Shown piece after piece: positions 10,702 to 21,462 of a DNA stretch of 64,000 nucleotides. The first letter of the stretch is position 1, and each line of letters begins with the position of its first letter. Made by a program: the position numbers and the translations under genes. A model generated the notes under the pieces. It saw only the letters and a program-made list of their open reading frames with translations, did not search any database and was not told the DNA's origin. Origin of the DNA: Hirundichthys speculiger (taxonomy: Eukaryota; Chordata; Actinopteri; Beloniformes; Exocoetidae); NCBI GenBank assembly GCA_018398805.1, contig JAGFBZ010002268.1, positions 1,302,001-1,366,000 of the forward strand, read 5' to 3'.

Positions 10702-11589
10702 GAGAAACTGCTCTGCCCTGTACCTGGGAGTAAGCCGGCAGTTCCTTCACTTCTTTGCTGGATTTCTCAGATGCCAATTCAATGTGTTTTTTTTTTTTTT
10801 TGTTAATGAGGAAAGCGGGGGCAGGAGGAGGCAGAGAAGCTAGAGTGTCCCCAGCTTTTAGTGACCCCTCTTGGAACATATTCTCGAAAGAAAAGTTCCT
10901 TTTAGTCTGGGAGAAAAAAAAAAACGTTTATGCAAATTGCCGTTCAGTTCTGTTATATTTTGCGCATTTAAAGTGAATTCTGTTTTTAATCTCCAGTTCC
11001 GCGATTTGGTGATCGCAGATTCCGTAGGGCTCTACTTGTACCAGACGAGGAGGCTCGTCAGGGCTTCCAACCACACTACTTCCTCATTCTAGAGAAAGGT
11101 GATATGTCACTCCGGCCTATTCTCAATCTACGTGTGTTAAACAAATACTTACAAAAGTATTCTTTCAGAATGTTGACATACAAATTGCTCTGCTGGTCCA
11201 CTCGCCCAGGAGGTAGGGTTATATTTATTGATCTTCTCAACAAATATTTTTTTCACATTGCCATATATTCCCCACAAAAAAAGTTTCTCAGGTTTGCTTA
11301 TCAGGGCATAAGCCTACGAGTTTCAAACCATTCCTTTTGGGCTGTCTCTAGCCTGTCTCTAGGAACTGTGGCATCAGAATGTTTTCAAACATAGATGATT
11401 ACTTCATTTGCTCCAGATCATTGGAGCGGACAATGAGTGGCTCCAATGTGGTGATCAGTCACCTCATTGATCTTGGATTCAGAATAAACAGTGAAAAAAA
11501 ACTGTTTAGTCTCAGTACAATCTATGGAGTATCTGGGGTTCAAAATTAACTCTCATATTGTGTCAAGATTTTGGAGGTGAGGATCACAT

Positions 11590-12200
11590 CCTTACCCAGT
11601 GGCATGGCCCAATTTCACAGCAAGGGATGGTTGTGTTTTTCAGACTTTGCCTGCACCTTCTCAGCCACGTGGCTTTAGTTTTTTCAGTTGTGAAACTGAG
11701 GCTTCTCTAATGATGCGGGATTTACAGTGGTGGGCTGCGTCATTACATCTGTGTTGCCCTCACCTCTGTTGCAGAGTGGTATTTGGTCACAAAAGATTTC
11801 TTGAGTTCACATACATGTGTCTGAGATGCAGGCGATTTTCTTAGCCCTGAGACAGCTTCTGCCATATAAAAAACATCTTGTCTTGGTCTTGGTGAAGACG
11901 AACAACTCTACAGTGGTTGCCTACATCAACTGTCAAGGTGGCACACATTGTCTGCAGCTGCACAGACTGGCCAAGAAAATGATCTTGTGGAGAAGCATGA
12001 GACTGCTGTCTGTTTGAGCGACTCACATACAGAGTTTTGAACAGATGAGCAGGTCTGCTCTCTTGGGGGAACCTACTGTACGAGGAGTGGAAACTCCACC
12101 CTCAAGTGGTGGAACAAATCTGGCTGAAGTACATCAGGGTTGCTCTAGATGTCTTTGCCTCATAGGAAAACCCCCAATGCTTTCTATTTTACTGGGACTG
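11590..12200 (+). pseudogene. DIRS RNase H remnant
   Basis: The clearest part is MQAIFLALRQLLPYKKHLVL followed by TNNSTVVAYINCQGG and LHRLAKKMILW (11823-11985). This corresponds to the DIRS RNase H 'E..A...AL....P......V...TDN..VV.YIN.QGG......L..LA...L.W' block. The active-site D of 'TDN' reads N (KTNNST), and stops appear before and after. Downstream, in other frames, LHPQVVEQIW (about 12100) and the DVFAS end at 12150 continue the domain. Confidence 0.65.
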
Positions 12201-12439
12201 TGGCACCAGGGAAGCAGTTGGTGACAGAGTGAAAAAAGTGTACATTCTGAATCATGGAGTCTCAAATCAATGCTGTCGTTGGGGTAAATAGAGGATGAGG
12301 ATGAAGAAGATGATGCAGTTGTGTCACTGTCACTTTGTATCTTGGATCTTAAGCCTTCGGTCTTGTTGATGATTGTTGCTGATTGTGTTGGAGGCCCTCT
12401 CATCCATTTGAACCCATTCAGGGAGTAGGAAGGTTCCAA

Positions 12440-12960
12440 AAAAAAAAAGTTCCACTCTGGAACCACTCTGCTTTTGGCTTTGATCACAACAAAGCAAGCG
12501 AGTGATTTGCACATACTGTTGGTTCACCCCTCTTGTTTATAATGGGCTCCAGGTTTCAACAAGGTGTGTCTGCAACCCAGCACAGCTTTTGCCTAAAGTG
12601 ATGGAGTCATCATACTAATGTTCCTCTGTGGAGCTATGGGCTTTTCACACCCCTTCTTTTTCCTCAGTGAGAAACAAAGGCTTAACACAATGTGTCCCAT
12701 CTATGCTTTAAAATTTTACGTTGACAGAAGGAAATTTGATTTCAGCTGTTTGTTTCATGGGCTACTCCTCATACGAGCAAACCTGTGCCTGGCAGAGACT
12801 TTCACACTGGATTGTGTATCCTCTATATTTGCTCACGCAGTGCTTGAAGCAGGATCATCAGGTCCAGCCGAATATGCCTGACTCGCTACTTTATGGCTTT
12901 GGGTATATTATGCAATCTGGAAGTGGTCGGTTGGCTGATGCAATATGGGGTGGGAGCTGA
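12440..12960 (+). pseudogene. DIRS tyrosine recombinase remnant
   Basis: The readable parts are HILLVHPSCL...APGFNKVC (12510-12570), FLSEKQRLNTMCPIYALKFY (12660-12720), then after a frameshift CAWQRLSHWIVYPLYLLTQC (12785-12845). 'LCPVRAL..Y' and 'QRLSHWIV' are landmarks of DIRS tyrosine recombinases. The C-terminal catalytic HxxR and Tyr cannot be found in frame. This domain would normally integrate the circular DNA copy. Confidence 0.65.
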
Positions 12961-13019
12961 GCATGGCGCAGCTGGTTACAAACAGATGTAGTGTCATTAG
13001 AGCTTCTGTAGTTGGTCAC

Positions 13020-13302
13020 ACCAAGGCGAGTCCCCGTAGTGAAACACCTCACTCTGTTATCAAGGAACCAGGGATAAAATAAAGTAACCCAAAGTTCATG
13101 CACCGCATGTTTGATGTTACAAGTCAGTCAAGAATCAGGGATTGATGAAAAAGTTAAAAACGTTAAAAAGAACCTGAGGACTATGATTGTTATTGGCTAT
13201 GAACTGAGATAAAAATGTAGTTTTGGCATTTTTCTTAATAGCAATTTGATTTTTAACTAGTGTGTCCTACAGAGTTCTAAAGGAGACTTGGAGTATGTCC
13301 TT
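13020..13302 (+). repeat. DIRS terminal segment, first copy
   Basis: It begins caaggcgagtccccgtagtg, passes through tcaaggaaccagggataaaa and ends ggagacttggagtatgtcc. It is about 85-90 percent like 14751-15045 by eye. Position directly after the recombinase fits a DIRS 3' terminal repeat. Confidence 0.65.
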
Positions 13303-14750
13303 CTTCCATTTTCTCTGTCTCTAAGCTAAATTAGCTTAGTGCTTTTGGGCTTATTAGTGTCACTTCTGATTAAATTTTAAAATTTTATTTTGTGCTTTAA
13401 CTGCCCAAACCTGTTGTATGTGCATTTTGTTTAGTGTTTTACACGCTGGCAGGTGCATGCCCAGCAGTGGAATCAGGCTCTCAGAGGTCACAGATTAGTT
13501 AATTTGTAGGCATTTAAGTTTTTTTTTATTTTAATTTCTGAATCTTACAGAAATTATAACTTTTAGGATAAAAATAGCTCATTTCTGCTTTGTTGTCAGC
13601 AACCTTCACTCTGAATTTTGTTAACATTCTGATGGTCATGCAGCTGCAAGTCAATAGAAGTAAAAGGTTCTTTTCCAACAGTTCTAAGATTTTATGGTTT
13701 TAAAGGAAGCTAACACCAGTGATACAAAACATGTGAGGAGCCCTTAACAATGTCAGAATTTAGATACTTTATATATTTGTTTTTTTCGTTGAACAGAGAA
13801 AAACAAGTCTCTGACTAAGCACATGTAGACGGAGGTTAGTTTTCACCACTCCCTGCCTGACTGCACCAGGTTCCTTGCAAAGTCTCATTATCTTTTTATC
13901 ACAACATTTATCTGACAAGAGAGCAGGGAAGGAGCATCCAGGCCATCTTCAATGATTAATAAAGACAGTCTAAAATAGAAAGAGAAGCAAAAAAAAAAAG
14001 AAAAAAAGAAATGAGCTTCAAACTAGCAATTCAGTTTAATGTCTGTATGTGATTGGCTTGACAGAATTGTTAATCAGGAGGCAAAGAAAATTCACACCTT
14101 TGCTCTCAGCTGCCTCACTTAGAGTCTTTAGTTACCACCCTTACATAGCAACTGAAGGTCAAGAGGTCTGTCACTAATTGGTTCTACAGGGTTTTGAATA
14201 ACAATGAGCAGAGCCCAATTATTAAATCACAATGTGACACCACAGAGGAGTAAGATAAAGAGGGTGTGGGAAATAGAGAGATGGAGCATTAAAGAAGGAG
14301 AGGGTGACAAGGGACATGCTGGACCAGTGGTGGAAAAGAACGAAGTGAAGCTGTTTCATCACTTTTGCTTCTTTTTTCTCAGCAGCAAGCTATTAATAAA
14401 TTTTATAAATTAGCAGGGGCATAGATTTTGATCGAGAGCTGTGGAATAACTGTCACGGCCTTTGAAGATACCGCCACTTCATTGGAAATTCTATTTGCGT
14501 AAAAGATTCATGTAACACAGGCAGATTTGAAGAGAATCTTTTCTTTTTTTTATCGACTGTTCATTCATTAGTAATGGAACCTTTTTTTTTTATATCTGAA
14601 GCTCAGATCTGACACAAGCACTTTGGCTTATAAATCAGTGTCTTTTTTGAAACATGTGTCTTTTTTTTAACCACTGCTTGTGTGGTGCGTGTATTATTGT
14701 CAATGTATACACAGCTTCATAAATGTTCTAGTAAAAACAGTGTTTGTCTG
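13303..14750. other. unassigned sequence between the two DIRS terminal segments
   Basis: AT-rich, with A-runs near 13990-14010 and T-runs near 14580. No gene or known repeat recognised. It may be host DNA or part of a rearranged DIRS element. Confidence 0.5.
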
Positions 14751-15045
14751 GAGTCCCTGTAGTCAAACACCTCACTTTCTTATCAAGGAACCGGGAATAA
14801 AATTAAGTAACCCAATGTCCATGCACAGCATGTTTGATGTTACAAGTCTGTCAGAATTAGGGATTGATGACAGAGTTAAAAAAAAATTAAAAAAAGAGTT
14901 AAAAACTTTAAAAGAACCTGAGGACTATGATTGTTATTGGTTATGAGCTGAGATAAAAATGTTATTTTGGCCTTTTTTTTTAAATAGCAATTTGATATTT
15001 AATTAGTGTGTCCTACAGAGTTCTAAAGGAGACTTGGAGTATGTC
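14751..15045 (+). repeat. DIRS terminal segment, second copy
   Basis: The phrases gtagtcaaacacctcacttt, tcaaggaaccgggaataaaa, gaacctgaggactatgattg and gttctaaaggagacttggag repeat those at 13020-13302 in the same order and orientation. A short frame reading EPEDYDCYWL is shared with the first copy but looks fortuitous. Confidence 0.65.
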
Positions 15046-15455
15046 TTGGAGTGTGTTTGTGTAGATTATTTATATGTGTCCACTCTGTGTCATGTGATAA
15101 GACATCAGCAGACGGGTTCAGGTACAGGTTCAGGTACCATGTGGCACCTCTGCTCCTCTGGGGAACATGGAAGCAATCGTTCCCCAGATAAACTCTTTGT
15201 AAGGTGAATGTGGTGTTGGGAGGTGTTGGGTGGAACAATATCTCCTCATTTTGACTTCTTTTTCATTGACTTTTAAACGCACCACTCTGTATGAATAGTC
15301 TTGATCCAACTTTATCAGACAAGAGAGAGGCGCTAAATATTTGGCTTGACACTATCTGAGATTTAAAGTGTCCATATCTTGTTTTTGATATTTTTTTCAT
15401 TTTTTTGTGCATTTATGGAGGAGGTCTCCAAAGTTACAAAACCTAAACCAACTGT
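15046..15455. other. unassigned region
   Basis: Contains a short repeat of 'ggttcaggtac' at 15115-15140. No gene supported. Confidence 0.45.
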
Positions 15456-15459
15456 AACT

Positions 15460-17752
15460 CCAGTATGATTTGCAGAGGGTTCAGGCTCCAAGGATCACAA
15501 CAGTCGTGACTTTTCCCAGAATAAGCCGGGACCCTGCATTATTAGAAGGTGTTAAAATTATTCTTTTAGATGACAGGAGGAGGAATGTAGCTCTGTCAAA
15601 TCACAGAACGTTGGACTCTATCCCTGTTTTAAAAGGTAACAGAAAAAAGTTGGTAAATATACAGAGAAACAAGATTAACTCAACATATTCAAATGTTGTG
15701 TTCATTTCTCATCAGCTTGCCCATAACAAAAACTGAACAGATAATGCTCCTAGCACACTGAAACTAGCGTTGCTTAATGTTAGATCTTTGGCAGGAAAAA
15801 CATTTCTAATCAATGATTTTATTACAAAGCACAAACTTAATTTCTTCTTTTTAACAGAAACCTCGTAAGACAGAAAAAAATGAATCAGTAGTTCCTATTG
15901 AAGCAACTCCTCCAAACTTCAAGTTTGTGAGTGAAGCTAGACTACATAAGAAAGGTGGAGGAGTGGCTGTTTTGTTTCATGACTCCTTTCAATGTAAACA
16001 GATGTTTATAAAAACTTTGCATCATTTGAATATGTAGCTCTCCAGATGAATTACTCTGGTTGTGTGCTGTTCGTTAACATATATAGGCCACCTAAACACT
16101 CTACAAGCTTTTTTGAAGACTTTTCTGAAATTCTGTCAATAATCTGTGTTGATTTTGATTGTGTAGCTGTTGTTGGAGATTTCAACATTCATACTGATAA
16201 TGTCCAGGACAGAATGACCAAAGAGTTGTGTTGTGTTCTTGATCATTTTGGTCTATCTCAGCATGTGAAAGAGAAAACGCATAACAAAGGGGCACAGTTT
16301 GGATCCTGTCATCTCCAAAGGTCTGAATATTTCCGAGGTTGTGGTGATGGATGTCGCTCTATCTGATCATTCCTGCGTTTTCTTTATCCAAACAGAGGTT
16401 GTCAAATAACGATAAATGTCCTGGTACTACTGGATCTCAGTGCTGCATTTGATACGGTCGAACATCTTACTAGACCGGCTGAAAAACTGGGTAGGACTTT
16501 CTGGCACTGCATTGAATTGGTTTATGTCCTATCTAAAAGACAGGGACTACTTTGTGTCTATAGGTAACTATAAATCTGAGCAAACTAAAATAACTTGAGG
16601 AGTTCCTCAAGGCTCCATCTTGGGGCCACTGCTGTTCAACATATACATGCTCCCACTCGCTCAAATTATGAAAAAACAATTAAATATATGCTGATGACAC
16701 ACATATCTACATAACCATCTCACCAGGAGACTACAGTCAAATCCAAACACTGACCAGATGCATTGATCAAATTAGGGACTGGATGTGTCAGAACTTCCTT
16801 CAGTTAAATGAAGACATAACTGAAATAATAGTTTTTGGAGCCAAGGAAGAAAGATTAAAAGTCACCACTCAGCTTCAAAGAGCTAAGTTAGAAACCAAAA
16901 ACAAAGCCAGAAATCTGGCTGTAGACAAGGACTCAGACCTTAACTTCAGTAGTCACATTAAGACAGTTGTGAAGTCGGCCTATTATCACTTAAAGAACAT
17001 ATCCAGGATTAAAGGACTGATGTCTCTGCAGGATTTAGAAAAACCTGTCCATGCATTTATCTTCAGTAGATTAGACTACTGTAACGCTGTCCTGACAGGT
17101 CTCCCTAAAAAGACCATCAGACAGCTGCAGTTAGTCCAGAACGCTGCTGCTCGAGTCCTCACTAACTAATCAGGAAAGTGGATCATATAACTCCAGTCCT
17201 CAGATCTTTACACTGGCTTCCTGTTTGTCAAAGAATTGACTTCAAAATCCTGCTGTTAGTTTACAAAGCACTGAATGGTTTAGGGCCAAAATACATTCAG
17301 GATCTTCTGGTTCGTTATGAACCCACCAGATCCCTCAGGTCATCAGGTTCAAGTCTACTTTCTGTTCCCAGAGTCAGAACTAAACACGATGAGGCAGCGT
17401 TCAGTTTTTATGCTCCTCACAGGTGGAACAAACTCCCAGAAAACTGCAAGTCTGATGAAACTCTGCAGTTTTAAATTGAGGTTAAAAACCTTTCTATTTG
17501 CCACATTTTATCAAAAACAATTAACTTTTATTTCTTGTATTTTATCTACATTTTTAATTCCTTTTTTAAAATAAAAAAAACTGTTGATTAACTTTTTGTA
17601 TTTTATTATTTTATCTTTTTATTTCTTCCTGTTTTAATGTACTTTTTAATGCTCTGTAATGCTTCAAATGTTTTATGTAAAGCACCTTGAATTGTCTTGA
17701 ACATGAAATGTGCTATACAAATAAACTTGCCTTGCCTTGCCTTGCCTTGCCT
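15460..17752 (+). mobile_element. L2/Maui-type LINE with internal deletion
   Basis: This plus-strand non-LTR element ends in a cttgccttgccttgcc tail (17733-17752) after 'gctatacaaataaacttgcc', the hallmark of the L2/Maui group of fish. The 5' part (15470-15736) is an ORF1-like or leader region. The endonuclease starts LKLALLNVRSLAGK near 15765 and the polymerase follows. Between the endonuclease end (16385) and the palm (16410) the N-terminal reverse transcriptase motifs are missing, an internal deletion of several hundred bases or more. Confidence 0.8.
15755..17475 (+). pseudogene. LINE endonuclease-reverse transcriptase ORF2, broken
   Basis: The AP endonuclease is seen as ALLNVRSLAGKTFLINDFIT, VNIYRPPKHSTSFFEDFSEI and VVGDFNIHTDN (GDFN metal-site motif), then VVVMDVALSDHSCVFF (catalytic SDH). 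The polymerase is seen as VLLDLSAAFDTVEH, GVPQGSILGPLLFNIYMLPL, YADDTHIYITISPGDYSQIQ, SAYYHLKNISRIKGLMSLQD, FSRLDYCNAVLTGLPKKTIR, and the C-terminal HITPVLRSLHWLPVCQRIDF. The YADD box is intact but lies in a different frame from the domain around it. At least five frameshifts or stops and the missing fingers domain rule out activity. It would have nicked target DNA and copied its own RNA there. Confidence 0.8.
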
Positions 17753-18225
17753 AAACCAAGGGTTGATATTCTCTTCTACAGACTATTAGGCTCGTATTCA
17801 TTCACTTATCAAAACCACTATGTAACACATTATCTAATGCCTGCCTGATGGCTGATTGTGACAGGATGCTTTAAAAAACAAGAGCGAAAAGTTAAAAGCA
17901 TTTCAGATAAAATAGGATATTCTTTGGAACACTGAAACAAGTCAAAATCTTCCAGTATACCCTTGTATTGGAATTTTGTATCTATGAATGAGCATACTAT
18001 GTGATCTGTGATCAGCTTGAGGCTCATCATAGAAGCACCCAAATAGGAGCAGATCAGTATGTCCTAAAACTCTCTTTGATAATGAATTAATTGATAGTAG
18101 TTGACTGAAGTGGACACCAGATAAAAGTTGTGATTGTTCCTATGTGTTTGTCTCCTGACACTCTCCTAGTCTGACTTCAATCATAGTCAACCTTAATCAG
18201 CCCTAATATATATATAAATGTATAT
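17753..18225. other. unassigned region
   Basis: No gene or clear repeat. The short string cagccctaatatatatat at about 18199 resembles the right terminus of a family A/B hAT element, without a partner. Confidence 0.45.
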
Positions 18226-19383
18226 AGATATTGCCAAAAGTATTTGCTCATCCATCCAAATTATCGGAATCAGCTGTTCCAATCACCTCCATGGCCACAG
18301 GTGTATAAAATTAAGCACCTAGACATGCAGACTGTATTCTACGAACATTTGTGAAAGAATGGGTCGCTCTCAGGAGCTCAGTGAATTCCAGCATGGAACT
18401 GTGATAAGATGACACCTGTACAACAAATCCAGTCATGAAATTTCCTCGCTCCTAAATATTCCACAGTCAACTGTCAGTTGTATTATAAGGAAATTTAAGT
18501 GTTTGGGAACGACAGCAACTCAACCATGAAGTGGTAGGACACGTAAACGGAAGGAGCGGGGTCAGTGGATGCTGAAGCGCATAGTGTGAAAAGGTCACCA
18601 ACTTTCTGCAGAATTAATCACTACAGACCTCCAAACTTTATGTGGCCTTCAGATTAGCTCAACAACAGTGCAGAGAGCTTCATGAATGGGTTTCCATGGT
18701 CAAGCAGCTGCATCCAAGACATACATCACCAAGTGCAATGCAGTGGTGTAAAGCACGCTGCTACTGGACTCTAGAGCAGTGGAGGAACATTCTCTGGAGT
18801 GATGAATCACGCTTCTCCATCTGGCAATCTGATGGAAGAGTCTGGGTTTGGCGGTTGCCAGGAGAACGGTATTTGTCTGACTGCATTGCCAAGTGTAAAG
18901 TTTGGTGGAGGGGGGATTATGGTGTGGGGTTGTTTTTCAGGAGCTGGGCTTGGCCCCTTAGTTCCAGTGAAAGGAACTCTGAATGCTTCAGCAGACCAAG
19001 ACATTTTGGACAATTCCATGATCCCAACTTTGTGGGAACAGTTTAGAGCTGCCCCTTCCTCTAGCCACCAGAGTCTGGTGTGGATGAACTTGACTGGCCT
19101 GTCCTGACCTCAACCTGATAGAACACCTTTAAGATGAATTAGAGCAGAGACTGAGAGCCAGGCCTTCAGCCAACATCATTGTGTGACCTCACAAATGTTC
19201 TTCTGGAAGAATGGTCAAAAATCCCCATAAACACACTCCTAAACCTTGTGGACAGCCTTCCCAGAAGAGTTAAAGCTGTTCTTGCTGCAAAGGGTGGACC
19301 TGCGTCATATTAATTAGGAATGTGATGTTGCTAAAGCTCATATGTGAGTCAAGGCAGGTGAGCAAATACTTTTGACAATATAG
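18226..19383 (+). mobile_element. Tc1-like element with short TIRs, degraded
   Basis: Ends atattgccaaaagtatttgc and, inverted, tatattgtcaaaagtatttg define a short TIR of about 25 bp. The element lies between TA-rich flanks, in line with TA target choice. It carries a broken transposase frame. Sequence after the right end passes straight into a (CA)n(TA)n microsatellite, so the exact edge is uncertain. Confidence 0.8.
18360..19310 (+). pseudogene. Tc1-like DDE transposase remnant
   Basis: Translation starts MGRSQELSEFQHGTV, continues through a PRD-like HTH region (SSLLNIPQSTVSCIIRKF), then [40 protein letters not shown] (first catalytic D in SDESRF) and, after a frameshift near 18890, [20 protein letters not shown] and TLWEQF. 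The second catalytic block (QxDNxPxH) is missing: sequence passes from 'TLWEQF' almost directly to a degraded 'VDELDWPVL'. Several stops are present. It resembles a roughly 340-residue Tc1 transposase, reduced to a pseudogene. Confidence 0.8.
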
Positions 19384-19385
19384 TG

Positions 19386-19398
19386 TGCATATATATAT

Positions 19399-19463
<65 letters not shown>
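19386..19463. repeat. (CA)n(TA)n microsatellite
   Basis: Alternating acac (19400-19415) passes into alternating TA (19416-19463). Open frames of the type MHNIYIYIY over it are artefacts. Confidence 0.95.
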
Positions 19464-19469
<6 letters not shown>

Positions 19470-20969
19470 GCAATTAGGCGTATAACCTGCTCGTTTAGTC
19501 ATAAAAGGGTTATTACCAACTGTCTTGATGGACAGCTGCTAATAACTATAAAGGTATTAACAAAGTTAATAAAATGAAATCGGGGTACCACCTGATAAAT
19601 CAGGAAAAAGGGCTAAATGGCACAATCAGTCTCAAAATGGCTGTTGTTCTATGTGTGCCAGCCTGTGACCAGGTGTGGCGCTGTAGAGCAACAGAGAAGA
19701 TGTGAGTCCGGGCACAGACCTCTTCAACCAGCCAATGTTACAAAACTGTGTAAAATAACCACAAACAACTTCTCTCATTAGAATATTTCAGGATTTATTA
19801 ACACAAATATTAAAAGGAACAAACACTTGAATCAAGATCCTGATATCTACTAACTAAAAGATGACTAAAACTAACATAAGCAAATGAAACATTCAATGGA
19901 CCAGTGTAAACTTATATTCACGTGTGTGTGTGTGTGTGGGTGTGTGTGTGTGCGTGCGGTAATGTGAGAGGGATGTCCAAGATGGCCGCCGGCTCTCGCG
20001 ATAGGGAACCAAAGATGGCGGATGGAGTCACGCTGTGGTTCCGCCCTAACCAAGATGGCCGCCGACTCACTCGATAGGCCGTCACAAGAAGGCCGACGAA
20101 GTCACGTGGTGACGTCCTCACAAAGGTGGTTAGTAGGAAAGGCAGTGCAGATGAGGCAGGGTAAAATCAACAACGCGAGGGTGATTCCTAACCACCGATG
20201 CCGTGATCACTCCGAGGATTTCCACAGGAGGGAGAGGGAGGAGCTGACTCCCGCACTCTCCAACTGATTGTTTATCTGAAATAACGGCGCGATCAGCGGT
20301 GGTGAGGAAACACTGCGATCACGTGGGTAAATACACGGCAGATTACCGGCGGGCTTGACTGTAAACACTGTCACAGAAAGCACAGAGATATTAACTAAGC
20401 TAAGTAACTCTGCCCAGACACAAAGTCCTCTTACGTGGATCACTCCGGAAGCAATAGGTGGCGTTGTAGTGTCCTGGGGGGGTTGATCAGGCTGGGATGG
20501 TGACAGCTGAGCTGCTGTTGGGTTACGCTCCCAGGAGCGGCTCTCCTCCTCTCTCTCTCTCTTCGTGGTTAACGTAGGGATGCAGCGTTAGGCAGCAACG
20601 GCAGCCAGGCATCCGTCCCGGTTCGTCTGAGGCCGTTCACGCGTCCGAGGCGCGCGGTTGATTCCTACGCGTCGTTTCTTCCGTACGTCGCGGCTCACTT
20701 CGTGTGGCGCGTCACGATCGGACCAGGCGTGTGATTGTCGTCGGACAACCAGAGGGATCTCCTGCAGACAGGTCGCCAGGGAAGCTATTTACCTTGCTGG
20801 AGCAGGCCAGAGAGATGAGCACCTCTTCTGGGTGTAGTGGAGGTCAGAGAGAGAGAATGGGAGGAGGGAGCCGGAATTTAAACGGCCGGTCTGCGATCCG
20901 CCTCTGTTTGAGGAACCCCGCTGTGAGAGAAGGGGTCTGCGGCCAGTGGGGAGCAGAGGAAGGAGTTAC

Positions 20970-20970
<1 letters not shown>
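19464..20970. mobile_element. candidate solo LTR or other CpG-rich insertion in (TA)n
   Basis: A 1507-bp block begins tgttgtgcaattaggc and ends ggaaggagttaca. It is therefore TGT...ACA and sits cleanly inside (TA)n DNA. It is far more GC- and CpG-rich than its surroundings from 19960 on. On the minus strand an aataaa occurs near 19797, which would suit a minus orientation. Three aagatggcNg motifs (near 19979, 20012, 20053) resemble YY1 sites. No convincing target duplication was found, and no gag or pol flanks it. It could also be another kind of insertion. Confidence 0.4.

Positions 20971-21021
<51 letters not shown>
20971..21021. repeat. (TA)n microsatellite
   Basis: About 50 bp of alternating TA between the LTR-like block and the MITE. 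Confidence 0.95.
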
Positions 21022-21024
<3 letters not shown>

Positions 21025-21387
21025 TCATGGAAAAATTATTAGACCACCATTTTTTCTTCACTTTCTTGTTCATTTTAATACCTGGTACCACTAAACATCA
21101 TCATGTGACTAAAACAGACAGAAAAGAAAAACACTGAATGCATAAAAGCAGTGTTTTTGGCAGTACAACGCCATAGCTATTGATGTAAAAACTTAAGTGA
21201 TTTAGGTTATAATCAAGAAAACCATGAAAAATGGTAAGATATCAGCTCTTAATAAAACTCTTATGAGCAATCTTTGTGGTTATCGTTATGTTTGTCCAAA
21301 CAAATGTACCTTTAGTTGTACCAGGCATTAAAATGAACAAGAAACTGAAGAAAACAAGGGTGGTCTAATAATTTTTTTCCATGACTG
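21022..21387. mobile_element. Tc1/mariner-type MITE (cagtcatggaaaaa TIR)
   Basis: The 366-bp element starts cagtcatggaaaaattatta and ends taataatttttttccatgactg. The inverted repeats extend about 67 bp, into ttaatacctggtacca on the left and tggtac...cattaa on the right. TA flanks both ends. No coding sequence. Confidence 0.85.
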
Positions 21388-21397
21388 TATATATATA

Positions 21398-21459
<62 letters not shown>
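21388..21459. repeat. (TA)n microsatellite
   Basis: Alternating TA with two GT/AC interruptions near 21399. A methionine-isoleucine-tyrosine open frame over it is an artefact. Confidence 0.95.

Positions 21460-21462
<3 letters not shown>

Larger units (their letters stand above)
9121..11034 (-). mobile_element. hAT element C (CGGBP1-like) inserted in the DIRS element
   Basis: Ends tagggccctatgaaatcc and, inverted, tagagccctacggaatctg match with three differences. Flanks gacttgta (9113-9120) and tacttgta (11033-11040) agree at 7 of 8 positions, and the right copy overlaps the last bases of the terminal repeat, so the exact edge is uncertain by 1-2 bp. A BED-type finger lies on the minus strand (10564-10701). 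A second, deleted copy of this family lies inverted at 21673-21868. The element splits the DIRS reverse transcriptase between 'KGAIKT' and 'VPDEE', so it is younger than the DIRS insertion. Confidence 0.75.
9000..11580 (+). pseudogene. DIRS reverse transcriptase, split by hAT insertion
   Basis: The first half ends EDEIGTLLNKGAIKT at 9115. After the hAT insertion the second half resumes VPDEEARQGFQPHYFLILEK at 11040, then LRPILNLRVLNKYLQKYSFR and MLTYKLL, and on to IFIDLLNKYFFHIAIY and KKFLRFAYQGI. This is the DIRS 'KGAI..VP....GF...YF...K...LRPILDLR.LN..L....FRMLT' pattern, which places it in the YR-retroelement group rather than gypsy or LINE. The polymerase D of 'FIDLL' is present, but the YLDD-equivalent region after 11360 is shifted out of frame. 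Confidence 0.75.
8175..13302 (+). mobile_element. DIRS-type tyrosine-recombinase retroelement, degraded and split
   Basis: Remnants of a DIRS element appear in order: gag-like ORF (8175-8990), reverse transcriptase (9000-9120 and 11035-11580), RNase H (11590-12200), tyrosine recombinase (12440-12960) and a terminal segment (13020-13302). The element is interrupted by a 1.9-kb hAT at 9121-11034. The terminal segment carries ttatcaaggaaccagggata...aagtaaccca, the inverted 'gaacc..ggtta' style motif seen at fish DIRS ends. Every domain contains stops or frameshifts. DIRS elements integrate by recombinase rather than a DDE integrase, and none of the latter is seen here. The left boundary is approximate. 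Confidence 0.75.

Noticed and set aside
12134..12514. 126-codon minus-strand frame with a serine run
   Set aside because: It is the antisense of the DIRS RNase H to recombinase interval; plus-strand DIRS motifs flank it.
19383..19577. Open frames made of Ile-Tyr or His-Thr repeats
   Set aside because: They are translations of (TA)n and (CA)n microsatellites; the same holds at 20946, 21397, 47997, 19918 and 35364.
19670..20970. CpG island promoter of a host gene
   Set aside because: The CpG-rich DNA ends exactly at (TA)n borders with TG/CA termini, which fits an inserted element better; no exon follows.
20704..21042. 112-codon frame rich in Arg and Gly
   Set aside because: It lies in the LTR-like block and runs into (TA)n.
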